Of a stretch of DNA of 64,000 nucleotides, positions 1-10,478 are shown one piece after another; position 1 is the stretch's first letter, and each line of letters begins with the position of its first letter. The stretch is taken from the NCBI RefSeq assembly GCF_027943255.1, contig NC_072895.1:87918001-87982000 (forward strand), read 5' to 3'. The notes below the pieces were generated by a model that had not been told where the DNA came from, did no database searches, and worked only from the letters and a program-made list of their open reading frames with translations. This DNA is from Anastrepha obliqua (Eukaryota; Arthropoda; Insecta; Diptera; Tephritidae). The translations under genes and the position numbers were made by a program.

Positions 1-351
1 AAATTTTTCTAAAAATTCCGATTAAAAAGTTTGAAAGTTTGTTGACTTTGACCCTGCATATTCGTGACTTTTCTAAAAATTCCGATAAAAAGTTTGAAAT
101 TTTGCTGAAAAATTGTTGATTTTTTTTTTTTTCAAAATTCAAATCTATAATCCTGAATACTCGAATATTTTCTGAACATTTTGCTAAAAAAGTTTGAAAT
201 TCAAAGGTCTATAATCCTGGATACTCGAAATTTTTCGAAAAATTCCGATTAAAAAGTTTGAAATTTTGTTGACTTTGACCCTGCATATTCGTGACTTTTC
301 TAAAAATTCCGATAAAAAAGTTTGAAATTTTGCTGAAAAATTGTTGATTTT
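1..351. repeat. Tandem array, ~228-bp unit, related to foldback arm
   Basis: About 1.5 copies of a unit that restarts near position 229. Both copies share a block starting AAATTTTTC, the phrase GACCCTGCATATTCGTGAC and a second AAAATTCCGAT block. The AAATTTTTCTAAAAA...AAGTTTGAA part resembles the outer arm of the foldback element at 8030-8315. The array is probably cut by the window edge. Confidence 0.7.
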
Positions 352-1304
352 TAATTTGCACAAAGTGTGAAACTTGTATTTATATGCTAGAGTTATTTAA
401 CACTGTGTATAAATAACAACAATAAAATTGCTTGACAATGCTTTGGAATCTTCAATTCTCATTTTTATTTCCACTGAATAGCAACAATTTCAAGGTATGC
501 AAAGTGTTTGCCGACATTTTGAGACACCACATAAAATGGTAAGAATAAAATTTTAGTGTTAGCAATGCAATCAAGCAAAATATACAGCATCACACTTGAA
601 GCAACATTATTGATGATAACAACAACAACAGCAATATTTAGCAATTTCGCGATTAATAAAAACGACACCAACAAAATCATCTTCAACAAAGTTATCGACA
701 CTCCACAGAAATGAGACAGGCAATAACATAAAAGCGTTTGCAGCTATGATGTTTTCGTAGGTTGTTAGCAACACACATACATACATACACACCTTTGTTT
801 ATGCAACCACCCATTGACAGTTATTGTACTGGTACGAAATGATAAAAGAGCAATGCGAAGTTGTGGGGGCAGTGATGACATGCCGGTTTGCCTCTTTGCC
901 TGTTTCTTATCTCCCTTTAAGGAATGTTCACCGCCACTCCGGATTTATTGCTTATTTTTGTTCTACTTTCTGTCTGCCTCGACAAGCAGCTGTCTACCAT
1001 TATTTTCGCTGCTGCTGATTATTGTCAACAATTTTATCAAGTTGTCGCGCCATAAAGCTCATCAAGATTTTCTTTTTATGTCGCAGCGCACAGATATATA
1101 ATTTTGTATGTATGTGTGTATGTATACAAATATTTATTTTTATTACATGCGCAGAAATGCTGAACTTATACAAAGGCATCTCTAGACGGCACCTCCTTCG
1201 CTCCTCTTTTGTTGTACGTATTGCATTGTTGTAGTGAGTTTCTTTTTATCCAATGCTGGTATCGATGCCACAGACACCTGTGATTATTAATCTAATATTT
1301 ACAA
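352..1304. other. AT-rich non-coding, no gene seen
   Basis: Ordinary AT-rich sequence with a short CATA microsatellite near 776-795 and TATG runs near 1107-1130. Short ORFs here have low-complexity translations and no recognisable domain. Confidence 0.5.
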
Positions 1305-2351
1305 TACAGGGTGCATATGGTATTTGAGGACATACATATATGTGGCTATAACTTCCAGAAATCCTGAGCTCTTTTTTTTCTCTTTTCAGATAAGACATGG
1401 AAGACTACAACTTAACACAAGAAATGAAGAGACCTGAAGTTATCGTCTTTTTATATGCAAATCACAACGATTTAGAAATCTCATTTGTTCATAAAATTCG
1501 CCGTTAATTGGAAGCACCAGGCGGCGATGCAGAAACTTTTTCAAAACGCAAAAATCGCGCGAACTCTTCAAAATTAATGCGGGCCCTTGCGAGGGAGATA
1601 ACTGTTTCGGAAGGTCTTATCTGTCAAGTTGTCCATTAAGATCCCCGGTATAAATACTACGTAATGCGCAGACGACAGTTGATGTCCGAGCAAACACAAA
1701 AACAGCGAGTTATTCGATCGAAACATCTTCTAAACAAAATTAAACACCCTGAGGCGCCTGAGATGTTATAGTCTGACGAAAATACTTTTGACCAAGACCA
1801 ATTTCGCAGCCACTGTTATGATTTGAGATGTTGTGAGCAACAAAGGACATGTCCTGCCGCCAAACTTCTTTACTGAACGATTTCGAGTGAATTCTGCTGC
1901 ATATGTCGAGGTTCTAGAGACAATAGTGAAACTCTGGATTGATAGTGTACGCTTAAATATTTCAGGAAGACTCTGCTCCTGCACTCAAAGCGATGACCAC
2001 ACAAGAATGGATGGCTGAAAATTTCCATAATCACCTAACACCGAATTTATGGCCGCCGAACTACCCAAGCCTTAATTCCCTGGATTATTGCACATGGGAC
2101 ATCGTTGAGCATCGTTGAAACATTTCTTTTTTGTTACCATTATAGTCAATATGAATAAGGGCATTTGCAATCGTTCTGGACCCTTATCGAGGAAATTATG
2201 GCAGCTAATGCAAATTTTGTTGTATGATTTTAGAGATATATATTAAGTTAATGTTGCGCCAAATATTCATAAAATCCCATTAAATGTTTTTCAAAATAAA
2301 AACGCTTCGTCTTACTCTCAACTTGTCCACAAATATCGTACGCACTCTGTA
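1305..2351 (+). mobile_element. Full-length dead maT-like mariner with both TIRs
   Basis: TA dinucleotides at 1305-1306 and 2350-2351 bound a ~1.04-kb element. The left end (CAGGGTGCATATGGTATTTG) and the reverse complement of the right end (CAGAGTGCGTACGATATTTG) match at about 16 of 20 positions over the outer 20 bases. The length, TA target and coding remnant fit a Tc1/mariner element. The coding region carries stops and frameshifts, so the copy cannot make transposase. Assignment to the maT (DD37D) group rests on motif resemblance only. Confidence 0.85.
1397..2226 (+). pseudogene. Degenerate mariner (maT-like) transposase
   Basis: The gene once encoded a DDE transposase that cuts and pastes its own element. 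Read across frames, the remnant keeps a helix-turn-helix-like N-terminal part, an MRRxQLMSEQ-like linker near 1670-1695, a region reading KHPEAPEML followed by SDE (first catalytic Asp, near 1775) and a C-terminal block WPPNYPSLNSLDY near 2050-2090, equivalent to the family's SPDLNPLDY box holding the last catalytic Asp. In-frame stops occur, for example after the IRR segment near 1504 and just before the SDE box near 1770, and there is a frame change after the SDE box. The ATG at 1397 is the likely original start because it precedes the first readable segment. The element TIRs enclose it. No intact product is possible. Confidence 0.8.
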
Positions 2352-4036
2352 TAAATTTTTATTGTAACAGCATTAAAAGCGCATTTCTCTGCATTTCTAT
2401 CTATATACTGCCTTTTCTCTCTCCCTCTCTCTCTCTCTCTTTGCCATCTCATTTCTTCATAATCCAGCCTTGAATTTCTCGCACTATTCTCTGGCCTGTT
2501 AGTTGCTCTACAGAACTTTCGTTTCAAGCGCCTGTTACCTTATTGCATTTTTTGTTGCTCCACCTAAAACTATTTTCTTTTTCAACCTTTATTTGTTGTC
2601 ATAAAACTTACTTACGCTTACTTTACGCACTGTGCGTCGCTGGTATTCTCCTCTTCTCTGTAGTCTTAAATTATTTACATCAAACGAGCTTTTGTTGTTG
2701 CTGCACTTCAGTTTCATTATTATTGCAGCCACTCATATTCTGTTTGTTTATTTGTTGTATTGTTTTTGCCCTTGTACATACTTGTTTTCTCATCATTATG
2801 TTGACATTATCTGTCATTGCATTGATTGCGTCGATGATGTGGCTGTTGGTTGTTGTTGCAGTTGCGGGTGCCTCTTTCTTTTTGCTTTAAGAATTAGCTT
2901 GCTGACAGTCCTTTTGTTGACAGAATTTTTTTCTTTTAACTAACTGACCTTGGAAATTAAAAAGTATTCGAGATGTTACTACTTTCAAAAAAAAAATTTA
3001 GTGAGCTGATATTGGATGGTGGATTAATAGGACACGCTTTTCAATGATTAGTACCTTTTAAGAGTTTACAATTTTTGTATGAATGGTAAGTTTACAACTC
3101 ATTAAACACTTCCATATAAGGGTTGTTTTTTAGGGTTCTCGAAAACAAGTTATGGTCTGAAATGAAATGAATTTCAAATGAAAAATTCTATGAATATCCA
3201 GCGCACTCGCCATGAGAAGGAAACGATTGCGGTAGCTCATTATGACATTTTTGTGGTTTTCTGATATTTGACATGAAAGGTATTTATTATCTTTCTTCAG
3301 ATATTAATGCTGTTACTCGTATTATGATGACTGTAAACGGGTTTGCAACTTAAATAATCAGGTTATCGTGACTTTCATGCAAACTTTCCATTCACTCCCA
3401 AATGATGCCCTTTAATTTAGGTGCAAAACAAACACAATTGGGGACACAATTTTAATAAATGTATTTGCTTTTCTTTTTTTGTTTTGAGGACTAAATAACT
3501 GGTTTTTGTGTGCAAACGATATCAAATCCCAAAACAAAAGTTACCTTTAAAGTTACATGGGCACCAAAAGTAGGCCAGAAATTTTAAGAAAAGAGGCTTC
3601 ACATAAATGTTTGCCCTTTTTGTCTTTCCTATGCAATTCATTCGATTGATTTCCAAATCAAGCCTGGCAAATTGGGTACTTAAACTTGGTTTAACTTAAA
3701 ATCATTTGACAATATTATTCGCAGCAATTTTTGGTTTGATTGGGTTTAGTTTTGAAAAATATTTTTTCCACAAAACGTACCTCAAATGATAGAAAGGTTT
3801 AAGCTTAAAAGGTCCCCATAAAAGGGTTTACAAATTGTATCATTTGAATATAAATATGATTCTTGGAGGTAATTGCAATTTGGTGCAGCGCACGTAAATC
3901 TTAATATTTTTCGGAAATATTTTGGCAGACGTCTTAATTTCATGAATTTAATGGAAAGCAAAACCATTTTTTTTTTTTGTTTTTTATTTTTGGTGTGATT
4001 TTTTTACATGGAGAGAGATGCACTCTAACATGTAGG
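2352..4036. other. Pyrimidine-rich non-coding spacer
   Basis: Contains a CT-rich run at 2416-2442 and T-rich sequence whose translations are Leu/Phe/Cys-rich shadows. A possible decayed mariner end (GGGTTGTTTTTTAGGG near 3120) was noted but has no partner. No gene recognised. Confidence 0.45.
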
Positions 4037-4390
4037 TACAGCGACCGAAACTCGAAGTGTAACCAACTTCAGACCGCTCGCGCAGCTAATGCACTGGCAC
4101 CAGGCACCATTTTGGAGAGCAAGGACCAAACTAAAAGATTCGGCAGTCTCGAGGAGCTGAAAAAAGCCATTGTCCGCGAGTGGGCCAAAATACCTGCAAG
4201 TCACATTCGGGCAGCTTGCGATTCGTTTCTGAACCGTCTCAAGGTCATAGTCAAGGCAAGAGATGGTCATATCGGGCATAAGTAAATTGATTCTTAATTT
4301 TGTATTATTTTCACACATTTTTTGCTTTGTTTTTCCAAACTAAATTTATGGCCTTTTTAATTGGTTACACTTCGAGTACCGGACCCTGTA
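4037..4390 (+). mobile_element. Internally deleted Tc1-like element
   Basis: TA at 4037-4038 and 4389-4390 flank ~350 bp. The left end CAGCGACCGAAACTCGAAGT and the reverse complement of the right end (CAGGGTCCGGTACTCGAAGT) match closely and both continue into GTAACCAA. Between them only the last part of a transposase gene survives, so this is a deletion derivative (MITE-like) of an autonomous Tc1 element. Confidence 0.88.
4082..4285 (+). pseudogene. C-terminal fragment of Tc1-like transposase
   Basis: The last ~68 residues of the ORF ending at 4285 read FGSLEELKKAIVREWAKIP, then SHIRAACDSFLNRLKVIVKA and RDGHIGHK. This is the typical C-terminal tail of Tc1-family DDE transposases after the last catalytic residue (the 'LxxxI...W..IP...I..L..S...R...VI...GG' pattern). 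The HTH domains and the whole catalytic core are missing. The apparent ATG at 3977 lies outside the element, so it is not a real start. The tail itself remains open and little degraded, suggesting a fairly recent deletion derivative. Confidence 0.85.
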
Positions 4391-6213
4391 CATAATTAAG
4401 TAATTTTATCTTCTTACAGTATTTGCCGTATTTTTCATACAATATTTTTTTGTAAATTTTTTATAAGAAATCAATTTATTGTGCAACAAAAATCTTGAAA
4501 ATCAGTTCTAAACTTCAGAAAATTCAAACGAATTTTCAACTTTTTAATCAGAATCAGTAGTAAACTTCTGGGTAAACAGCTTTATAACCTATTAAACTGT
4601 AGTATAATAAAGTGAGAGTTTGAAGTCGCTCAAGATTGCGAAGATTTTTCCACACAATGCTAAGAATTTTCGTGCAAGCACGCTCAGAAGTCTTTTTCTT
4701 TTCACAAACTCTCCACACTCGGCGCAGCAAAATATTTTAAGCAAATCAAAGCCATTTCGGTTTTTCTAGCGCATAAGTGACTGCATGTTTTGAGTCATTA
4801 AATTAATTTGCAGTTAACGGAAATGAGCGACAGCCGCACAGCGGGCTAACGACTGAAAGACATAAGAAAAATAAGTCAAAATAAGCTTTTGAAAGTAAGT
4901 GAGTAGCATTGGTTCTTCACAGCTGCCTACTAGCAGAAATACTACAGCTTGCAAACCACCCTGATTTGATGTTTCAAGAGCCGCGCCCCAGTTGACCGAG
5001 AAGCAGAGCCAGCCAAAAGTATTCAATTTAAATAAATTTATTATAAGTAATTTGTATGGTCTTGCAAGTACACAAGTGACTTGGAAATACTATTTAGAAC
5101 ATTTTCAGCAAACTTTGGTAGAATTTTAAAACTTCATTTTCGTACACAAGAATTTTGCATTAATCAAATTTCATTACTTAAAGCTTGAATTTTTTCCCCA
5201 ACTTCTACTTGAAATGCAATTTCGTTTCCCATATTATCATAAGTAGATAGCCACCTTTTATAATTTGTCACATGAAATGAAATATTAAACCATAAAAATA
5301 ATTGATTATCTAAAAATGAGATTTCCGAGAATTTAGCCATTACAAGCTCTCATTCACATTCAACATTCAACACATTAACTGCCAAGCAATGGCTAGTCAT
5401 TGGATATCCATTTCAACTTTTCACTGCTTCTCTTTGTTTCCATAGCTTTCGCTCCGCCCAGCTGTTTTGCCTGTTTCTTTTGATTTTTGCGTGGGTTTTA
5501 TTACAAGTCTTTTTGCTGTGCTAAGCTTGGCAATTGAAGAATTTTATTTTATTGATGTATCCACGTGGGTATAAGTGTATGTGTGTATTTATGCTTATTT
5601 TGATATAAAAAAAGCACTTTTTTGAAGTTTCCGTGGCTCCAATTATATTAGTCAAAACAGTAGGTATGTAAGTGTAAATACATAATTATTCGAAACCACT
5701 GAGTCTCGACTTGATGGTTTATGTAGGTTTGTTTTTCTTTTCTTATTTAGCGCTAAATTTGCCAAATACAAATTTTAATTTATTTTTGTTATTACTTGTA
5801 TGCCAGTTTATTTTTTAGTACTATTACTTAGTAGAAATCATTGACCTGTATCGTTGGTGGCGGATATTCTCTATAAAAATCATTTAATTAGTGAGAAGTT
5901 TCATGCAGTGAGAAGTTTTGACGATGCTTTTGTTTTTCTACAAAAACTCTATTTTCTGTATTGGAAAAGCAAAAAACAAAGCACATCTAGTAGTTAGCTG
6001 ATGATAATGAAAAATAATGGAAAAGAGTTAGCTGAGAAATAGTGCATTCATCAAAATATTTGGAAGAAGTTTTACACTGTGCAGCAAAATATAACTTCTA
6101 TCAAATTCTGTGAAGTCTTCTTGAATAGATTAAGGCAAATAAAAAAAGGCTAAATAAAAAAAAAGGATTTTAAGATTAAGATTTTTGTTGGGAAGGCTAT
6201 GCTTACCCCTTTT
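4391..6213. other. AT-rich non-coding spacer with one foldback arm
   Basis: Apart from the arm-like stretch at 4527-4640, nothing is recognisable. Short ORFs here lack any domain signature. Confidence 0.45.
4527..4640. repeat. Solo arm of the foldback family
   Basis: The stretch running through CAGCTTTATAACCTATTAAAC and TAGTATAATAAAGTGAGAGTTTGAAG matches the arm of the foldback element at 8030-8315 (CCCATTAAATTTTAGAATAATAAAGTG and GTGCAAGTTTGAAGTGGCTC on its opposite strand). The partner arm is not found nearby. Confidence 0.55.
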
Positions 6214-6524
6214 TAGTTGGCGCAAAATTAATCATCCGTTTTTTTTTTCTGAATAAAATTTTTACTAAATAAAAAAATTGATTTTAAGTCAAGGAAATCT
6301 CACGTTCCAGTGCTTGTCTGTTTGTATATTGCAGCTGTCTAGTTGCACAAGTTTCAAATATGATTGACGTACGACACCATTTACAAAAATTATAATTCTT
6401 ATTGTTCTTCTTGTTGTAGCAGCATAAACATTCCTCACACATGGCCGGATATAAATGCGAGTTATTCCAGTAACGTAGAAACGTAAATCTTCCAATAGGG
6501 TGCTTAATTTTGCGCCATCTTGTA
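6214..6524 (-). mobile_element. TA-flanked MITE (GGCGCAAAATTAATC family) with nested insertion
   Basis: Inverted ends TTGGCGCAAAATTAATCATCC (plus strand) and ATGGCGCAAAATTAAGCACCC (read from the right end) lie next to TA at 6214-6215 and 6523-6524. The core TGTCGTACGTCAATC is shared, inverted, with the copy at 53199-53424. A ~75-bp segment absent from that copy has been inserted near the right end (6411-6486). The ORFs inside are shadows. Confidence 0.75.
6411..6486 (+). repeat. Interspersed repeat nested in MITE
   Basis: Shares AGCAGCATAAACATTCC, GGCCGGATA and CAGTAACGTAGAA with 29958-30075. The present copy lacks ~35 bp from the middle (the TGTTGCTGGAGTGACAG part). From memory this resembles a widespread dipteran repeat; family not assigned. 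Confidence 0.55.
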
Positions 6525-6947
6525 TAAAGCGCATTCATTAAAGGTGGTGGCATTAGACCAACAACAATGTTTTGTACGTTTGTTTGTCACGGCAAAGTAT
6601 TGGAAAAGTAAAAACAAAAAAATAATTCGCTTTGTTTCATTCTATGTTGACAGCCACTTGGGCATGGCGAATAAAAAACTTTATTTTTACCGATACCACC
6701 TTTAATATATTCGCCTTGAAAGAATCCTATGAAATCACCAAATTCTTATCTCTGAGGTACAAAATAGGCTCAACAATTGAAAGTGAAAAACTACGAGGAT
6801 AAATTTCTTAGAACATATTAACCCACTATCTCCTTCTTATATGGGTCCTTTTTATCCCTTTCACTGTTAACAATAAAGCAGCGCGACATATTGCAAAGTT
6901 TTGACTAATTATTAATTTTTTTATATAAGTTTCATAATTAATTCATA
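6525..6947. other. Non-coding spacer, nothing recognised
   Basis: AT-rich sequence. A 61-residue ORF at 6520-6705 has no domain features. Confidence 0.4.
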
Positions 6948-7580
6948 CTAGTATGTAACCCCCGAAAATCGGGTGGGCTTTTTTCCCACGGAAAGTAAAC
7001 AGCATATGTGACACTTTTATATATTAAAAGTTATGATGATTAGAAAAGTGTATATTTTTATTCATATGTAATATGTAAGAACTTATGCATATAACATTTT
7101 TAAAATTTTTTTCAGTTAAATCAGTAATTTTTTTTTTAAATTACTTCATTATAAACTCCATTCAACGTCAAGTTTTCGTTATTGCCCATTTGAACTCATA
7201 TATTTTCTCAGGATCTAACCCGACTTAACGCAACATAAAGTTGGCCGTGAGCAAAGCAATCCTCCTTTAAATGAAGCCCCACCCTTGATAATGTTTGCCC
7301 CTGGGCCTTATTTATTGTTATGGCGAAGGATATTATAATGGGAAATTGGCGGCGCTTCAACGTAAAAGGAAGTGTGGTTTCGCTCGGCTGCAAATTTATA
7401 CGAGGCAATAGAAATCGCCTTACCTGAGCCTCTCCGCATAACACTTCCACGTGCAAGCAATTCGGATGCATTTGTTTTATGATAAGTCGTGTGCCATTCA
7501 CCAACACAAGTATACAATTTTTTTTGCCATTCGTAAAATTTCTTGGATTTGCAAAAGTAAAAATTTGTTTTTCACACATC
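6948..7580 (-). mobile_element. 5'-truncated Helitron, 3' terminus intact
   Basis: Read on the minus strand, a helicase C-terminus is followed by ~230 bp of non-coding sequence, a hairpin (CCCGATTTTCGGG, plus positions 6961-6973), 9 nt, then CTAG ending at 6948, followed by T. A 3' hairpin just before CTRR with a T on the flank is the classic Helitron end. The 5' part (Rep domain, most of the helicase) is missing. Confidence 0.85.
7208..7579 (-). pseudogene. Helitron PIF1-like helicase, C-terminal fragment
   Basis: This 123-residue open frame is the end of a Helitron Rep/helicase protein, which drives rolling-circle transposition. Residues ~27-40 read LVNGTRLIIKQMHP (family: 'LCNGTRLIV..'), ~86-97 read FAITINKAQGQT (helicase motif V-like) and the end reads LYVALSRVRS (motif VI-like with the arginine finger), followed by a stop. 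The first ~25 residues diverge from the family, so homology starts near residue 27 and the Met is not a true start. The usual protein is well over 1,000 residues, so this is a remnant. It sits immediately upstream of the Helitron 3' hairpin, as expected. Confidence 0.9.
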
Positions 7581-8029
7581 TTTACGTTTTAAAAAAATTT
7601 AAGAAGAATGGTAAAAAAAATTTTCAAAGTTCATATTCATATAGGATTTGATAATGGCTGCATACATAAAAATATACATACATGTACACACATCATATAT
7701 ATGCGTATATTTGTGTGTTATCCCGCTTTGCATAGACATCGCTGTTATAAATATGAAAATTTTGATAACTTTACACGCAAATATTTCATGAACAAACTAA
7801 CCAATTTTAATTATTATAATTTTCCGGAAATATGCTCATCAAAACCTTTCTTTTCATATATATTTCATATCTGTACATATTGTAGTTTAGTCAGAATAAG
7901 CGCCATGTTTTAAAATAATACTATTGATTACAACAAAAACCATATAACTGAAAGTCGCAAAACTATAAAATTTTCGAAAAATTCAACAAATTTTTGAAAA
8001 CTCCACAGATTTTCATCCAACATTCAACC
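7581..8029. other. AT-rich non-coding spacer
   Basis: TATA/CATA-rich runs near 7660-7710. No gene or repeat recognised. Confidence 0.4.
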
Positions 8030-8315
8030 TTTTTTGGTAGAATTTTTAGGAAAATTTTGAGTATGCAGTTTTGTGGCCCATTAAATTTTAGAATAATAAA
8101 GTGCCAGTATAGACAAGCTAAAGATTTGCGTTGATTTTTGGTAATTTTTTATCTGACAGTGTTGTGAATTTTCTTCCATTCAACAAATGAATAAGAACGC
8201 CATCGAAAAATCAACACGATTTTTGAGCCACTTCAAACTTGCACTTTATAATACTAAAATTTAAGTGGCTACTTAATCGAAATTTTTCTAAAAACTCTAA
8301 TCAGAAGTTTGAAGT
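8030..8315. mobile_element. Short foldback MITE, ~100-bp inverted arms
   Basis: The left arm (about 8039-8138, containing CCATTAAATTTTAGAATAATAAAGTGCC and GCGTTGATTTTT spaced apart) is the imperfect reverse complement of the right arm (about 8203-8308, containing CTTTATAATACTAAAATTTAAGTGG). The loop is ~65 bp and non-coding. Related arms occur at 1-351, 4527, 32484, 54910-56500 and 57895. Confidence 0.8.
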
Positions 8316-9386
8316 TTTTATAAGAACTTCTAGATTATTTAATTAAGATACATTTTTTATTTTCTGTACAAAGTCTGAAACTCAACTCTAAACTAAACGG
8401 TTTTTTTATATTAGTATAAATTATATATTTATAAAAAATGCAAAAGACTACGTCACATCGGCACAAAATAAAAATCTATAATAAAAGTTCTAATTAATCA
8501 GCGTCGGATAAAAAAAAATCCTTCTGAGCTGTTATCAAATAAGCATCGTAAGGTTCTTATTAGATACAGCAAGTCACAAGACGCTATGCATTAAAATTAA
8601 AAATTTTACAAAATATAAGAAATCTTTCAACACATCCTAAATGGATTCTAGCTTTTTTTATGAACCAACCACCTACACATCTCACAGCAAAGACTCTACA
8701 TTTTTGAGCCAAAAATATGCAACATGTCAGCTGAAAAAAGTAGGTGATTCATTAGCGTACGAGCACTCCAATGCAAACAAAAAAAAACAACACTTCTTTA
8801 ATAAACAAAATGACAAAATCAAAGGCAAATATTTCACTCGAAAGCAATTTTTAATTGTCACTTCAAATATGCAAACAAAGGGAATTACGCATTAAGACTC
8901 TTGACGAATAAATGGAATTTGGAATTTGTGTAATACGAGAGTGGGCGTGCTGAAGTGCCATTTACAACAATTGTGGGCGGCCAATAATGAATCAAGAGAA
9001 AGAGTAATTCACATGCACAAATAGGTATTAAAAATGTACTTGAAGAATTACGTAGAAAATTTAATCAAAAACGTATTTGAAAAAGTTATCTTTGTTTAAT
9101 TAAAAATAGGCCCACGAACAAAAAGGCAAGGAAGGCAGTCAGAAGATTGTCAACGCATATGTTTTTCGATGAGTTTTTGATCTTTATTGCTGGTAAGGTA
9201 AAATACAAGGCGTGAACACGAGTTAGAGAGAGAGATAGCAAGAGAGAGAGTGTTGACTAGGTTGCTTTAAGAGAAAGTGTGTCTCTTATTAGGGGCACAA
9301 AATAAATAGAATATTAGTGTCAGATTTTTTCGAAATTAATAATACTCAAAAGTTGATATCTATTATCATTCACCAACTCATATCGC
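8316..9386. other. Non-coding spacer
   Basis: AT-rich; GAGA-like purine run at 9225-9252. An 84-residue ORF at 8641-8895 is Lys/Asn/Gln-rich and unrecognised. Confidence 0.4.
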
Positions 9387-9722
9387 TTAGACGGGCAGAT
9401 GGCACTTATCGCATTAGGCACAATGCCAAACTGGAAGACATAGTTAAGAAAGAAACTATGATATAATAAGATTTATTAAGTCTCAATGACTTAGATGGCT
9501 GGGACATGTGGCTAGAATACCAAGGGAGCGATCAACGAGAAAGGCACTAGATCTTCGCTCATTTGCAGAAAGAGGAAGGGGACGGCCGAGGAAAAGGTGA
9601 CTAGAAGATGTGGAAGCTGAGCTAGGGAAGTGGCTGTAAATCGAGATCGATTGCAAGAAGCTCTGAAAGAAGCAATGTTCACCAAGGACTCTGACGCTAA
9701 GAAAAAGAAGAAGAAGAAGAGC
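9387..9722 (+). pseudogene. LINE (RTE-like) ORF C-terminal remnant with AAG tail
   Basis: Across frames the sequence reads ADGTYRIRHNAKLED near 9395-9440, then RWLGHVARIPRERSTRKAL near 9497-9550 and RGRGRPRKR followed by LEDVEAEL near 9575-9625. This WxGHVxRM...RGRPxxRWxDDV layout is the C-terminal region downstream of the reverse transcriptase in many RTE/BovB-like and related non-LTR elements. Stops and frameshifts are present, for example after KKETMI. It ends in an (AAG)n run at ~9702-9720, consistent with a LINE 3' tail. Clade assignment is tentative. Confidence 0.75.
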
Positions 9723-10270
9723 TCATAACGAAGCTTAGACGTGGGAACAAAACAAAAATGCTTTTTTTCTGTGTCATATCCTTATTTAGCTGCTTATGAT
9801 TATGAATTTGGTACCCAGCCTATAAATGAATATATTTTGGTTGCATTGACTGAGATTCTAATGATACAACGTTCTATAAAAATGCAGGTTTTAACTAATC
9901 TACCCTCATTAGCATTTTTTTTTTCGAGGTATAACGTGACAAATTCATATCGCTGTCCAATTGTATTATTCTTCTTCGCATCCGATTGTATTATTCTTAA
10001 ATGTTATTACCAAAAGCAGCAAGAGGAAGTGTGAAGTTAGAGCTAGTCTTTTCTCAACTGGCAGAAAAATTTGTTTGCAGCTAGACGAGTATGCAAAAAA
10101 ATTCACTACTTCATTCCGATTTCGATCTCTTCTTTTTATCTGATTCTCCATTGGAGAAATTGTGATACGTTGGCGATTTTAAGAGGAAACTAAATTCAAA
10201 TTGAACTCACATTTATTGGGAACAAACATAGCAATATTTAATTTTATTTATCTCTCACTGATATTGGAAG
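9723..10270. other. Non-coding spacer
   Basis: No recognisable gene. ORFs of 60-97 residues overlap on both strands and show no domain. Confidence 0.4.
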
Positions 10271-10478
10271 TACACGGTGGCGCAAAATTAATCACCCTAT
10301 TAAAAAAATTTTAATTTTTTTCAGTGATGTCGATTGAAAATCATATTTGGCATTTGTGAAATAAAAAGCTGCAGTATGTTAACTGGCAAGCAATAGAGCG
10401 CGCAAAGGGCAAAATCACCACCACTCAAGATCACTTTTTTTCTTTTTATTTAGTAAAAAAAGTTGGAAGATGGAGGAT
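10271..10478 (+). mobile_element. MITE copy, right end lost
   Basis: Starts TACACGGTGGCGCAAAATTA, the left end of the TA-flanked MITE family. Internal AAGCAATAGAGCGCGCAAAG matches AAGCAATGGAGCGCGTAATA in the complete copy at 53199-53424, followed by a shared CACTCAA...TTTTTA(G)T(A) stretch. The matching right TIR is absent. Confidence 0.7.

Noticed and set aside
2543..2943. 115- and 103-residue ORFs resembling membrane proteins
   Set aside because: Pyrimidine-rich DNA read in two frames; no recognisable family.
3115..3260. Possible additional mariner 5' end (GGGTTGTTTTTTAGGG)
   Set aside because: No matching inverted end and no transposase motif downstream.
3977..4285. 102-residue ORF as a complete gene starting at its ATG
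   Set aside because: The first ~20 codons lie outside the Tc1 TIR; only the last ~68 codons are transposase.
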